Source: an uncultured Pelagibacteraceae bacterium
Lineage (GTDB): Bacteria; Pseudomonadota; Alphaproteobacteria; Pelagibacterales; Pelagibacteraceae
Assembly (NCBI GenBank): GCA_902522325.1
Contig: CABYVA010000009.1
Coordinates: forward strand, 1-37,686
Reading direction: 5' to 3'
DNA: 37,686 bases
The position numbers and the translations under genes were made by a program. A model generated the notes under the pieces. The model did not search any database, had not been told where the DNA came from, and saw nothing but the letters and a program-made list of their open reading frames with translations. Positions within the stretch are counted from its first letter, which is position 1. The number at the start of each line of letters is the position of its first letter. Of this stretch, positions 15,072 to 23,599 are shown one piece after another.

Positions 15072-15800
15072 ATGAATTTTTCAATGGAAATTAGTCCCAA
15101 AACTGAACTTTCAACCCTTCCTAATTTAAAAGATGTTTACATCACTTTTTTGCCAGGAGGTAACTACAAAGAAACAGCTGATAAAGCTGGTGAGTTAGTA
15201 AAAAAAGGGTTCAACCCAATCCCTCATTTTCCAGCAAGATCAATTACTAATAGTGCACAACTAAAAGAATATGTTTTAAGATGCAAAGATGCAGGAGTTA
15301 AACAAGTTTTGGTTATAGGGGGAAGCAGAGAGCCTGTTGGAGACTTTGAGAGCTCTATTCAACTTTTAGAGACTGGCTATTTTGAGGATATGAAGATAGG
15401 AATCGCTGGACATCCCGAGGGGAGTCCTGATATATCCGACTCAGTTTTAGAAAAAGCTATGCAAGATAAAAAGCCTTATGCAGACTATATAGTGACACAG
15501 TGGTTATTAAACCCTGAACCTATTATAGACTTTATTTCAAAGCAATCTGTGCCAGTCCACGTTGGAATTACAGGTCCATTAAGAATAACAAGTTTGATAA
15601 AATTTGCTAATATTGTTGGTGCTAAAAATTCCATTAACTTTATTAAATCTAATTTTAGTAAGGCTTTAGATTTAATAAAACCTAAAGACCCGAATGATTT
15701 AATTGAAAAGATAAAAAATCATACTGATCATTTTCATATATATACATTCGGTGGCTTAAAGGAAACTAACCAATGGTTAAAGGATAACAATTATGCCTAA
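15072..15800 (+). CDS. methylenetetrahydrofolate reductase (MetF)-like protein
   Basis: This 242-residue protein is shorter than typical MetF (about 290). The N-terminal SMEISPKTE corresponds to the E-x-x-PPKT region of MetF, where the glutamate acts in catalysis, followed by VYITFLPGG, then FPARSI and KQVLVIGGSREPVGDF, the flavin-site strands of the barrel. It would interconvert 5-methyl-THF and 5,10-methylene-THF. Its stop overlaps the next start by 8 bases, and the next product is a DmdA-like methyltransferase. A direction from 5-methyl-THF to 5,10-methylene-THF would therefore make sense. No other folate gene is in this operon. Confidence 0.75.
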   Translation: MNFSMEISPKTELSTLPNLKDVYITFLPGGNYKETADKAGELVKKGFNPIPHFPARSITNSAQLKEYVLRCKDAGVKQVLVIGGSREPVGDFESSIQLLETGYFEDMKIGIAGHPEGSPDISDSVLEKAMQDKKPYADYIVTQWLLNPEPIIDFISKQSVPVHVGITGPLRITSLIKFANIVGAKNSINFIKSNFSKALDLIKPKDPNDLIEKIKNHTDHFHIYTFGGLKETNQWLKDNNYA

Positions 15801-17226
15801 AAAAAAGAAAAAAAAATCAAAAAAAAATAAGAAAATAAAAAGTAAAAAAACTAAATCTCCATCTATGATAGTTGAAAAAGTTGACTATAGTAAATTAAAA
15901 CATGAAACTTCAGTTGATCAATCAGATAGACACGTTCCATATAATTTAAGACAAAGTGGACCAACAAAAGTTGAAATGTTAATTTCCACAAGAGTAAGAA
16001 AATCTCCTTATTGGCACCTGTCAATGAAGGCTGGTTGTTGGAGAGCTACTGTTTACAATAGAATTTACCATCCAAGAGGCTATGTAAAACCTGAAAAAGG
16101 TGGAGCAATGGTTGAGTATCAGGCTATTAAAAAACATGTAACTATGTGGAATGTTGCTGTTGAAAGACAAATTAGAGTTAAAGGTCCTGATGCTGAAAAA
16201 TTTACTGATTACGTAATTACAAGAGATGCTACAAAAATCTCTCCTATGAGAGCTAGATATGTAATTTTATGTAACTATAAAGGTGGAGTTTTAAATGATC
16301 CTATCCTTTTAAGAATATCTGAGGATGAATTTTGGTTTAGTTTATCTGACAGTGATATTGGACTTTATTTGCAAGGTGTAAACGCAGACAAAAGATTTAA
16401 TGTTGAAATAGATGAAATAGACTCTTGCCCTGTTCAAATTCAAGGTCCTAAATCAAAGGCACTAATGAAAGATTTAATTGGGGATCAAGTTGATTTAGAA
16501 AATATGCCTTATTATGGTTTAGCTGAAGCAAAAGTAGGAGGTAGAAGTTGTGTAATTTCTCAATCAGGTTTTTCTGGTGAAGCTGGATATGAAATATATT
16601 TAAGAAATGCAACTAAATATGCTGATGATATGTGGAATGCAGTTCTTAAGGCTGGAAAAAAACATAAACTTATGGTTATTGCTCCCGCTCACCACAGAAG
16701 AATTCAAGCTGGGATTCTATCTTGGGGTCAAGATTTAGATGCTGAACATAATCCATTTCAATGTAATTTGGGTTATCAAGTTTCATTATCTGGAAAAGGT
16801 GAATGGAATAAAACTGCTGATTATGTTGGAAAAGAAGCTTTAGAAAAAATGAAAGAAGAAATAAAAAATGGTAGCAAACCTTATAAACTTCAATTAGTTG
16901 GTTTGGTATTAGGTGGAAAACCTATTGAAGAATATGCTCCAGACTTTTGGTTAATTTCTAATGAAAGCGGGGGGAAACCAGTAGGCTTTATTACTTCTCC
17001 TTGGTATCACCCAGAAAAGAAAACAAATATAGCAATGGGATATGTTCCGTTTGATGGCACATTAAATCCAAATGGTTTTCCTAAAGGTAAAAAAGGAACT
17101 AAATTTAAAGTTCATTTACCAGCAAAATATTCTGAAAAACCAGGCAAACCTGTAGATGCAGTAGTAGTAGATATACCGTTTACTGAATCGTATCACGCAA
17201 ATACAAGGGAAGTTGTAAAAGGTTAA
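15793..17226 (+). CDS. DmdA-like GcvT-family demethylase/aminomethyltransferase with Lys-rich N-terminus
   Basis: This 477-residue protein has a GcvT fold. The segments VERQIRVKGPDAEKF, GGVLNDPILLRI and EFWFSLSDSDIGLY resemble the DMSP demethylase DmdA as recalled, including the N-D-P signature where ordinary GcvT and DMGDH proteins have D-D or G-D. It is about 100 residues longer than DmdA (about 370). About 24 N-terminal residues are almost only lysine (14 of the first 21). A start at 15865 (MIVEKVDYS) would remove this tail, but the 15793 ATG overlaps the MetF-like gene and looks coupled. It probably moves a methyl group from a sulfonium or quaternary amine to THF. The substrate is unknown; DMSP, betaine or another osmolyte are options. 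Confidence 0.75.
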   Translation: MPKKKKKKSKKNKKIKSKKTKSPSMIVEKVDYSKLKHETSVDQSDRHVPYNLRQSGPTKVEMLISTRVRKSPYWHLSMKAGCWRATVYNRIYHPRGYVKPEKGGAMVEYQAIKKHVTMWNVAVERQIRVKGPDAEKFTDYVITRDATKISPMRARYVILCNYKGGVLNDPILLRISEDEFWFSLSDSDIGLYLQGVNADKRFNVEIDEIDSCPVQIQGPKSKALMKDLIGDQVDLENMPYYGLAEAKVGGRSCVISQSGFSGEAGYEIYLRNATKYADDMWNAVLKAGKKHKLMVIAPAHHRRIQAGILSWGQDLDAEHNPFQCNLGYQVSLSGKGEWNKTADYVGKEALEKMKEEIKNGSKPYKLQLVGLVLGGKPIEEYAPDFWLISNESGGKPVGFITSPWYHPEKKTNIAMGYVPFDGTLNPNGFPKGKKGTKFKVHLPAKYSEKPGKPVDAVVVDIPFTESYHANTREVVKG

Positions 17227-17234
17227 ATATTTAA

Positions 17235-17276
17235 AAAAAGGGGATTTTATTCTTAAATAATAATAGTCCCCTTTTT
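17235..17276 (+). terminator. intrinsic terminator after the proX-proW-metF-gcvT operon
   Basis: AAAAAGGGGA (17235-17244) pairs with TCCCCTTTTT (17267-17276). The AT-rich loop can pair further. The T run on the plus strand fits rho-independent termination 10 bases after the GcvT-like stop codon. Confidence 0.75.
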
Positions 17277-17307
17277 ATTTGATTTATAAAAAAATAATGA
17301 AAACTAA

Positions 17308-17853
17308 ATGTTCGGTGAATTTTTAAGTATTATTGTAAAATCATTAAAGTTAGACAAAAACCTATATAGAGATAATAAGAATTTCGGTGAGGCTGGAATA
17401 TATTTTGCTGGTTTAATAATGATATTAGATGGTATTGCTGGAGCAGTTGCCGCTAACACTATTATTAAGACTGCTATTGGAATTTCTGGATTAACAGCAA
17501 TTTTAACATGGTTTGTTTGGGCTATATCTATATTTGTAGTAGGAGTTAAATTATTTCCAGACAAAGAAACCAAAGTTCCTTTTAAAAAAGTATTAATAGC
17601 CGTAGGTTATGCTCATGCTCCTGGAATATTAAGATTCTTTGCCATTATCCCAGAATTAATGATTCTGTTAATTTTTTTAACTCAATTTTGGATCTTCGCT
17701 GGACTTATTATATCTACAAAAGAAGTTTTAAATTTAAAATCGAATTTTAAATCTTTTGGGGTAGTTTTTTTATGTTTTTTAATAATAGTTTTTTTATCAA
17801 TTTCTTTTGTGATGAGTCGAATGGAAGCTTTGCCTATTAGCTCAATAAGTTAG
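17308..17853 (+). CDS. Yip1-domain-like integral membrane protein
   Basis: This 181-residue protein has about five hydrophobic segments. The layout matches small bacterial Yip1-like proteins: a short cytoplasmic N-terminus, FGEAGIYFAGLIMILDGIAG, a paired helix, then KVPFKKVLIAVGYAHAPGILRF, the conserved central loop. No enzymatic residues are seen. It stands alone between a terminator and a convergent lipoprotein gene whose stop lies two bases away. The function is unknown. Confidence 0.65.
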   Translation: MFGEFLSIIVKSLKLDKNLYRDNKNFGEAGIYFAGLIMILDGIAGAVAANTIIKTAIGISGLTAILTWFVWAISIFVVGVKLFPDKETKVPFKKVLIAVGYAHAPGILRFFAIIPELMILLIFLTQFWIFAGLIISTKEVLNLKSNFKSFGVVFLCFLIIVFLSISFVMSRMEALPISSIS

Positions 17854-17855
17854 AT

Positions 17856-18254
17856 TTATCTAATTTTTTCTTCTTTTTGCATTTCTGTCAAATACCGCTG
17901 GTCTATTATATTTTTTTTAACTATTGCGATAAATTCTGCTTCAAGATTATTTTTTTTTTCTAAAATATTATTTGTATGCTCTTTTTTGTAGTTTTTGGCT
18001 AATTCTACAGTTTCTTTTTTATAGTTTTTGGCTAGTTCTACAGTTTCTTTAGTCTTATTTAAAACATTGGTTAAATGTTCAATTGGATATTTGCCAGTTG
18101 TTGCTAAGACAGTTTTATTCATTCCATAATTTAAGCCAGCTTGATAAATATTTCCTGTCGAACCAGCTGTTACGGCAGGACCTAAAAAAGCTGTTGGTTC
18201 AACACACCCGCTCAAAAAGAACAACAGTAGTAATAACTTTTTATTATATTTCAT
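17856..18254 (-). CDS. small lipoprotein, family A copy 2, with internal tandem repeat
   Basis: This 132-residue lipoprotein has lipobox LSGC with Cys17. Its core (TAFLGPAVTAGSTGNIYQAG, NYG, TTGK, EH) aligns with the protein at 9060-9380. After the core, an 11-residue unit KKETVELAKNY occurs twice in tandem, in a charged helix likely to form a coiled coil. I do not recognise a named family. It is convergent with the Yip1-like gene and lies 100 bases downstream of soxG on the same strand. Confidence 0.8.
   Translation of the reverse strand: MKYNKKLLLLLFFLSGCVEPTAFLGPAVTAGSTGNIYQAGLNYGMNKTVLATTGKYPIEHLTNVLNKTKETVELAKNYKKETVELAKNYKKEHTNNILEKKNNLEAEFIAIVKKNIIDQRYLTEMQKEEKIR
17981..18046. repeat. 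33-bp tandem repeat, two units, in the lipoprotein gene
   Basis: Units 17981-18013 and 18014-18046 differ at only two positions. The unit length is a multiple of three, so copies can be gained or lost without breaking the frame. Each unit encodes 11 residues of the coiled-coil-like tail. Confidence 0.85.
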
Positions 18255-18354
18255 CGAATCACCCCAATTACACTATTATATACATGCCAACCGATACTCA
18301 AGTTGCATTTTGTACTTTTTTAGTAACTGTTAATAATTTTTCTATATTTAATTT

Positions 18355-18942
18355 TTAAAGATTTTTATAACCGAATTCTAAAGATGCGTCAGTTATGGAG
18401 TGATACAAAGATTCGCCAAAACTTCTAAGTGAAAATAATCTTAAAGTATTTGGATCATCTTCAATCATGTCAATTGTAATTGCTATCCCGTTAAATATAG
18501 AGTTTACAGAATTATTTTTTTTAAAACTATTAAAATTAAAAGGACATCCTTTTTTCAAAACTTCTTTAATATCTTGTCCCTCTATTTGAATTATAGCTCG
18601 TGAATGAGATAGATCGGTTACAGCAAAATCTGTTTCTTTAAATGATTCTATAATTTTATTAAGTAAGTCTTTTTTAGTTGATACCAAAAGCCAATTTTTT
18701 GGACCATTCCATAAAATTCTCGTATCATTGTTGCTAACTACATTTTGAGGTTCGTTTTTTAAGTTTAAATTATCAATATTTATGTTTTCAAAAGAAACTC
18801 TAGAATTTTTATACTGAACTATTTGAACAATAAGCATATTTTTAATTTCTAAAATTTTTAATAAATTTTCTTCGTTTTTATTCTCATAATTTCCATAATG
18901 ACCTGTTTTGTGAATATGTTTTAAAGCAGATACTGATGTCAT
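18355..18942 (-). CDS. soxG: sarcosine oxidase gamma subunit
   Basis: This 195-residue protein with a GcvT-related fold completes the heterotetrameric sarcosine oxidase. Recognisable segments are RILWNGPKNWLLVST, FAVTDLSHSRAIIQIEG, VLKKGCPFNFNS and LRSFGESLYHSITDASLEFG, all typical of SoxG. Its ATG overlaps the soxA stop (ATGA), and the order B-D-A-G is the standard one. The gamma subunit is structural and binds no cofactor of its own in known complexes. Confidence 0.9.
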   Translation of the reverse strand: MTSVSALKHIHKTGHYGNYENKNEENLLKILEIKNMLIVQIVQYKNSRVSFENINIDNLNLKNEPQNVVSNNDTRILWNGPKNWLLVSTKKDLLNKIIESFKETDFAVTDLSHSRAIIQIEGQDIKEVLKKGCPFNFNSFKKNNSVNSIFNGIAITIDMIEDDPNTLRLFSLRSFGESLYHSITDASLEFGYKNL

Positions 18943-21935
18943 GATCTAACCCTTTCGCCTTTTGGATCAACATAATGAGATGATACAATTTCAACTGGTA
19001 TTGTTTTGTTTTTTAATGGAGATAATGCAAAAAGTTTTTGTCCGATCATATTTTTCCCATTTTTTATTATAGCGAGCGAAAATGGATTATCATATTCAAC
19101 GCTCCAGCACGATGCAGATACATGGCCGAGTTTAGGATTTGGAAGTTTAGCATTTGCGTCTTTAACTATATATGAGCCTTCAGGGATACTTGTTTTTTTA
19201 TCCAATGGAACAACACCAACCACTTTTTGTCTATCAGGTTCTATATAAGCTTTTTTACTTAAAGATCTTTTTCCAATAAAATCTTTCTTCTTACTAACTA
19301 ATCCTTCCAATGAGTTGTCGTAAGGAATTGTACGTCCATCTAATTCAGATCCTGCAACGTGTCCCATTTCAATTCTTAATGTCGATAAAGCTTCTGTTCC
19401 ATATGGTTGAATATTAAATTCTTTTCCAATTTCCATTATTTTTTCCCACATAAAGTTACCATTATCAGACTCAACATTTACCTCATAGGCAAGTTCACCA
19501 GAAAATGAAATCCTGAAAATTTTTGCATTAACTCCAAATAAATTGCCTTCCATATATCCCATAAATGGTAAACCTTGATTTGAGACATCTAAATCTGGAA
19601 ATAATTTCTGTAACACATTTCTTGATTTTGGCCCTGCTATTGCGGCACCAGCCCATTGTTCAGTAGATGAAACAACATTCACATTCAATTCTGGCCAAAC
19701 TAATTGCAAATAATATTCTAGATGTGACAAAACATTTGCAGCTTGAGCAGTCGTCGTTGTCATATGATAATGATTTTCTGAAATTCTAGTTGTTGTACCA
19801 TCATCCATTACAATTCCATCCTCTCTTAACATCACTCCATATCTAGCTTTGCCAATAGGTAATTTAAGCCATGCGTTTGTATATACTCGATTTAAAAATT
19901 CTGCTGAATCAGGTCCTTTAATATCAATTTTTCCTAAAGTAGTTACATCGCAGACTCCAACATTTTGTCTAACGTTTTTTGCTTCTCTTTTTGAAGCTTC
20001 GAATAAATTTTCGTTTCCTTGTTTATAATATCTTGGACGTAACCAAACACCTGCATCTACGAAAACAGCATTATTTTTTTCGTGCCAATAATGCATTGGT
20101 GATTTTCTAGTTGGTTTAGAATGTTTTCCAATTTCTCTGCCAACAATAGCTCCAATTGAAACTGGAGTATAAGGCGGTCTAAAAGTAGTGTGACCAACCT
20201 GAGGTACGAGTTTATTTTCCACATCCGAAACTAGTTGTAATCCATTAAGATTACTTGTCTTACCTTGATCTGTAGCCATTCCTAATGTTGTATATCTTTT
20301 AACATGTTCAATTGATCTATATCCCTCTCTTAAAGCTAGATGTATATCAGACACAGAAACATCATTTTGAAAATCTAAAAATCTTTTATAATTTTTACCT
20401 TCTGGCAAAGGTACACACCAAAATTTATCATGATTTGAAGATTTTTTTTCTACAACGGTAGGTACTGTAATTTTGTTGTCTTTATTTGTTATTTTCTTAG
20501 ATAATTCTTCTCCTTTTGAGAAAGAAGTTTTTAATGTTTCTTCTAGTGTAAAAACTCCGTTAGCTGATCCTAATGTTGTTTCATTTTGTTTTGATTGACT
20601 TGGAATAAATGCATCAATTTCTTCATTAAATTTAGTTTTATTACCTGATTGTGATGCCAAATGAATTGTTGGTGTCCAAAAACCTGAGACACAAATGCAA
20701 TCACATTTGATATTTTCAATCTTTTCTATACTTTTTTTATCATCCGATATTCTTGCAATATCTGCAGATTTGACTTTTTTATAGCCTTTTGCTGCAACAA
20801 CAACATAAGAAAATTTTATATTAATATTTAATTCTTTAGCTTCTTTTATAATTTCGGAATTAGTATCTTTTCTAGTGTCTAAAACTATGGGCTCTATCTT
20901 ATTTTTTTTAAACTCCAAAGCAGTTTCGTAACCACTGTCATTATTTGTAAATATAATTGGTTTTTTTCCAACTAAAACTCCATAAACTTTTAAATATTCT
21001 TTTGCTGCAGAGGAAAGCATAACACCTGGAGTGTCATTATTTCCAAAAACTAAAGGTCTCTCAATTGATCCAGATGAAATAACAACTTCTTTTGCACGTA
21101 TATACCACAGTCTTTGTTTCGGAATATATTTATCAGTTGTAGGCAAATGATCACTAACTCTCTCTGACATAACAAGCATATTATGATCGTAATAACCAAA
21201 AACTTGTGATCTATTTTTTACAATTACATTTGGCATCGATTTTAAATTAAATATCATTTCTTCTGACCACTCTTTACCACTTTTGTTTCCGATTGTTACC
21301 TCACTTGTTAAGAGACTTCCGCCGAACCTGGGTTTATCTTCAGCCAAAATTACTTTTGCTCCATTTTGTGCTGCAGCATAGGCGCTCGCTAAACCTGAAG
21401 GACCTGATCCTGTAATTAATAGATCGCAATATTCGTATTTATGTTCATATTTTTCTTTATCATGTTTTATTGAAGCTGCTCCAAAACCAGCCGCTTTTCT
21501 AATAATCGGCTCATAAACTTTATACCAAAAGCTTTTGGGCCACATAAAAGTTTTATAATAAAAACCTGCAGGAAAAAATTTGCCTAAAAAATTATTTATT
21601 GCACCAATATCAAAATCTACATTTGGCCAACAATTTACACTTTTTGCCTCTAAACCTTCAAATAACTCTTGTTCCGTTGCTCTTACATTAGGATCAATTT
21701 CATTGTTTCTAGTCATTTGTACTATCGCATAAGGTTCGTCTACACCTGCTCCAAAAAAACCTCTAGGTCTGTGATATTTAAAACTTCTACCAACTAAATG
21801 AACTCCATTTGCAATTAAAGCTGAAGCTAAAGTATCACCTTCATAACCAAAATACTTTTTACCATTAAACTTAAATGAAATTTTTTTATCTCTATTTATT
21901 AATCCACCTTTATCTAATCTAAAATTTTCTGGCAT
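18939..21935 (-). CDS. soxA: sarcosine oxidase alpha subunit
   Basis: This 998-residue protein has the full SoxA length. The N-terminal part (about 1-100) has a ferredoxin-like fold without cluster cysteines (NGKKYFGYEGDTLASALIAN, then YHRPRG). A nucleotide-binding domain begins with LLITGSGPSGLASAYAAAQNG near residue 175; in the family it binds NAD+. The C-terminal third (about 600-998) is a GcvT-like THF domain with GIVMDDGTTTRI and ISFSGELAYEVNV. The complex oxidises sarcosine to glycine and, with THF, yields 5,10-methylene-THF and hydrogen peroxide. It starts just after soxD. Confidence 0.93.
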   Translation of the reverse strand: MPENFRLDKGGLINRDKKISFKFNGKKYFGYEGDTLASALIANGVHLVGRSFKYHRPRGFFGAGVDEPYAIVQMTRNNEIDPNVRATEQELFEGLEAKSVNCWPNVDFDIGAINNFLGKFFPAGFYYKTFMWPKSFWYKVYEPIIRKAAGFGAASIKHDKEKYEHKYEYCDLLITGSGPSGLASAYAAAQNGAKVILAEDKPRFGGSLLTSEVTIGNKSGKEWSEEMIFNLKSMPNVIVKNRSQVFGYYDHNMLVMSERVSDHLPTTDKYIPKQRLWYIRAKEVVISSGSIERPLVFGNNDTPGVMLSSAAKEYLKVYGVLVGKKPIIFTNNDSGYETALEFKKNKIEPIVLDTRKDTNSEIIKEAKELNINIKFSYVVVAAKGYKKVKSADIARISDDKKSIEKIENIKCDCICVSGFWTPTIHLASQSGNKTKFNEEIDAFIPSQSKQNETTLGSANGVFTLEETLKTSFSKGEELSKKITNKDNKITVPTVVEKKSSNHDKFWCVPLPEGKNYKRFLDFQNDVSVSDIHLALREGYRSIEHVKRYTTLGMATDQGKTSNLNGLQLVSDVENKLVPQVGHTTFRPPYTPVSIGAIVGREIGKHSKPTRKSPMHYWHEKNNAVFVDAGVWLRPRYYKQGNENLFEASKREAKNVRQNVGVCDVTTLGKIDIKGPDSAEFLNRVYTNAWLKLPIGKARYGVMLREDGIVMDDGTTTRISENHYHMTTTTAQAANVLSHLEYYLQLVWPELNVNVVSSTEQWAGAAIAGPKSRNVLQKLFPDLDVSNQGLPFMGYMEGNLFGVNAKIFRISFSGELAYEVNVESDNGNFMWEKIMEIGKEFNIQPYGTEALSTLRIEMGHVAGSELDGRTIPYDNSLEGLVSKKKDFIGKRSLSKKAYIEPDRQKVVGVVPLDKKTSIPEGSYIVKDANAKLPNPKLGHVSASCWSVEYDNPFSLAIIKNGKNMIGQKLFALSPLKNKTIPVEIVSSHYVDPKGERVRS

Positions 21936-21937
21936 CT

Positions 21938-22204
21938 TTATACTTCTTCGGTTGCCTTTAACGTTTTAAATATTTCGTGGGTTAATGTATCTCTTTCAAC
22001 TTTAATCCATTGTCTACATCCAGAGATATGTTGCCATAATTCTAGATGCTTTCCTTTTGGACTTTTGCGTAAATATACAAAATTATCCCAATCTTGATCA
22101 GAAACTTCTTTGTTTAATTCTGGTCTTTTAACTGTTGCATCGCCACCATATGAAAATTCATTTTGAGATCGCAATCCACAGTAAGGACATTTAATATGTA
22201 ACAT
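21938..22204 (-). CDS. soxD: sarcosine oxidase delta subunit
   Basis: This 88-residue protein is typical in length and sequence for SoxD. The zinc site is visible as C6 and C9 (IKCPYCGLR) and H59 and C63 (ELWQHISGCRQW). It abuts soxB with no spacer (TAA then ATG). The delta subunit stabilises the SoxBDAG complex. Confidence 0.93.
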   Translation of the reverse strand: MLHIKCPYCGLRSQNEFSYGGDATVKRPELNKEVSDQDWDNFVYLRKSPKGKHLELWQHISGCRQWIKVERDTLTHEIFKTLKATEEV

Positions 22205-23461
22205 TTAAGAAATCCAAGTTTTGGTTCCAAGACCTTTTTCATCAATTAAATGTCCAGTACTAAACCTATTTAAACTATAACCTGCATTTAGTTCGTGTGG
22301 TCTGTCTTGAGCAATTGTATGAGCAAAAGTCCATCCAGATGCAGGAGTTGCTTTAAAACCACCATAACACCATCCACAGTTTAAATACAATCCATCAATA
22401 TGTGTCTTGTCAATTATGGGTGATCCATCCATAGACATATCCATAATTCCTCCCCATGTTCTAAGCATTTTTAATTTACTTAGAAACGGAAACATTGCTA
22501 TTCCTTCGGTCAATACATGTTGTAATGTTGGAAGATTTCCTCTTTGAGCATAACTGTTGTATCCATCAAGATCTCCTCCCATGACCATTTCACCTTTATC
22601 TGATTGACTACAATAAAAGTGTCCAGCACCAAATGTAACTACATTATCTAATATTGGTTTAATTGGTTCTGAAACACAGGCTTGTAAAAGGTGTGTTTCT
22701 ATCGGCAATGTCATGTTTAATTTTTCTGCTAAAATATTTGTACTTCCAGCGACACAAAGACCAATTTTTTTTGCTTTGATATCTCCTTTTGAAGTTCTTA
22801 TTCCTAAAATTTTTCCATTAGTAACGTCGAATCCTGTAACTTCACAGTTTTGGATAATATCTACTCCCATCGAGTCTGCTTGACGAGCATAGCCCCAAGC
22901 AACTGCATCATGTCTTGCAGTTCCTGCGCTAGGTTGCATCAATCCACCAAATATTGGAAATCTTACATTTTCGGAAAAATCCGCCATAGGTATAATTTTT
23001 TTAACTTCTTCTCTGTTTAAAAGAACTGCATCAATTCCGTTTAAACGCATTGAATTTCCCCTTCTAGAATAAGCATTCATTTGTGCATCGGAATGTGCAA
23101 GATTAATTATTCCTCTTGGAGAAAACATTACATTAAAATTTAAATCTTGACTCATATTTCTCCACAAATCCATACCAAATTCACTGAACAAACCATTTTC
23201 ATCGTGCATATAGTTTGATCTGATTATTGTAGTGTTCCTTCCAACGTTACCTCCTCCTATCCATCCTTTTTCGATAATAGCAACTTTTGTAATATTGTGT
23301 TCTTTTGCTAGATAGTATGCTGTAGCTAAACCATGACCTCCACCTCCTATAATTATAACGTCATATTCAGATTTGGGAGTCGGGTCTTTCCAAGCAACTT
23401 CCCAATCTTTATGACCTTTAAAAGCATTTTTGATAAGGCTGAAGACAGAATATTTTTGCAT
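22205..23461 (-). CDS. soxB: sarcosine oxidase beta subunit
   Basis: From the ATG at 23461 the protein has 418 residues. A TTG two codons upstream is in frame but less likely. The FAD-binding motif is DVIIIGGGGHGLATAYYLA, and GTARHDAVAWGYAR contains the histidine near residue 172 that carries covalent FMN in known enzymes. TWGGIMDMSMDGSPIIDKT and LNCGWCYGGFKATPASG are the family's C-terminal flavin contacts. It holds the sarcosine-oxidising site. It is the first gene of soxBDAG and is divergent from fhs, sharing a 138-base promoter region. Confidence 0.93.
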   Translation of the reverse strand: MQKYSVFSLIKNAFKGHKDWEVAWKDPTPKSEYDVIIIGGGGHGLATAYYLAKEHNITKVAIIEKGWIGGGNVGRNTTIIRSNYMHDENGLFSEFGMDLWRNMSQDLNFNVMFSPRGIINLAHSDAQMNAYSRRGNSMRLNGIDAVLLNREEVKKIIPMADFSENVRFPIFGGLMQPSAGTARHDAVAWGYARQADSMGVDIIQNCEVTGFDVTNGKILGIRTSKGDIKAKKIGLCVAGSTNILAEKLNMTLPIETHLLQACVSEPIKPILDNVVTFGAGHFYCSQSDKGEMVMGGDLDGYNSYAQRGNLPTLQHVLTEGIAMFPFLSKLKMLRTWGGIMDMSMDGSPIIDKTHIDGLYLNCGWCYGGFKATPASGWTFAHTIAQDRPHELNAGYSLNRFSTGHLIDEKGLGTKTWIS

Positions 23462-23599
23462 AATCAAATTTTATAGTAATTAGTATAAATAGTTCTTTAT
23501 TATTTTTATATATATTTTTTAGAACTTTAAAAAGTCCATAAAAAAAGATATTAATCCAGCTTCAAATGAGTTTGAATATATAAAATAAAGAAAGCAAAA

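Noticed and set aside
23491-23526. AGTTCT/AGAACT inverted repeat in the soxB-fhs divergent region
   Set aside because: Six-base arms with a 24-base AT loop are too weak to call a terminator or operator; no glycine-riboswitch-like features were found in this gap either.
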